A DNA stretch of 15,218 nt from CAZBNB01 sp964493245 (GTDB taxonomy: Bacteria > Pseudomonadota > Gammaproteobacteria > Legionellales > Legionellaceae), in NCBI GenBank assembly GCA_964493245.1, contig CAZBNB010000034.1, positions 1 through 15,218 on the forward strand, written 5' to 3'. How positions within the stretch are numbered: position 1 is the first letter of the stretch; every line of letters starts with the position of its first letter. Shown one piece after another: positions 15,121 through 15,218 of the stretch. The notes under the pieces were generated by a model. The model did no database searches. It was not told where the DNA came from and was given only the letters and a program-made list of their open reading frames with translations. The position numbers and the translations under genes are program-made.

Positions 15121-15218
15121 TTACTCTATGATCTTGGCGACAACGCCAGCACCTACGGTGCGACCACCTTCACGTATTGCAAAACGTAAGCCTTCATCCA
15201 TTGCAATCGGTGCATGTA
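15121..15218 (-). CDS. tuf: Elongation factor Tu, C-terminal end only
   Basis: EF-Tu delivers aminoacyl-tRNA to the ribosomal A site. Only the last 31 complete codons and the stop are in the window: [18 protein letters not shown], then [13 protein letters not shown] and TAA at 15121. This is the end of domain 3 and is unmistakable. Its place before tRNA-Trp-secE-nusG corresponds to tufB in many gammaproteobacteria; another tuf copy after fusA is common but lies outside this window. Confidence 0.95.

Overview
The window is a conserved translation/transcription gene cluster of a gammaproteobacterium, with every gene on the minus strand. In the direction of transcription (right to left) the order is tuf (3' end only), tRNA-Trp, secE, nusG, a broken second copy of rplK, intact rplK, rplA, rplJ, rplL, rpoB, rpoC, rpsL, rpsG and fusA (5' two thirds only). 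The DNA is moderately AT-rich. Having rpsL-rpsG-fusA directly after rpoC, and tRNA-Trp between tuf and secE, is common in gammaproteobacteria outside the enterics. From memory only, the proteins look most like Legionella/Legionellales: the L10 C-terminal stretch with KAPIEKFVRTLAEPHAKLVRT, the long S7 with an acidic Gly-rich insert, the RpoC tail VEHALSEALNADN, and the EF-G switch II segment HVDFMIEVERS. No database search was run.

Right part (12.2-15.2 kb): the end of EF-Tu, tRNA-Trp with encoded CCA, the SecE subunit of the translocon, and the elongation factor NusG. A promoter-like site with an A/T-rich upstream tract follows nusG. Next come a frameshifted relic of a second rplK (L11), a 243-base stretch without a gene, and then the real rplK-rplA pair. 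Middle part (6.7-12.2 kb): a structured leader resembling the L10 leader, rplJ-rplL (the L10/L12 stalk), a 199-base gap with two strong hairpins, and rpoB. Left part (1-6.7 kb): rpoC, a 92-base gap holding both a near-consensus promoter and nested inverted repeats, then rpsL-rpsG-fusA.

The genes encode the GTPase-centre and stalk proteins (L11, L1, L10, L7/L12), two decoding-region proteins of the 30S subunit (S12, S7), the elongation GTPases, the two large RNA polymerase subunits and the factor NusG. Most of the window is ordinary housekeeping sequence and I see no new multi-gene system. The most unusual item is the rplK relic (13617-13917). It keeps a good ribosome-binding site and the L11 N-terminal domain. 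At codon 72 the reading frame slips, and the start of the C-terminal domain is still readable one frame over. The next most interesting item is the rpoC-rpsL junction, where the downstream promoter lies inside a terminator-like inverted repeat.
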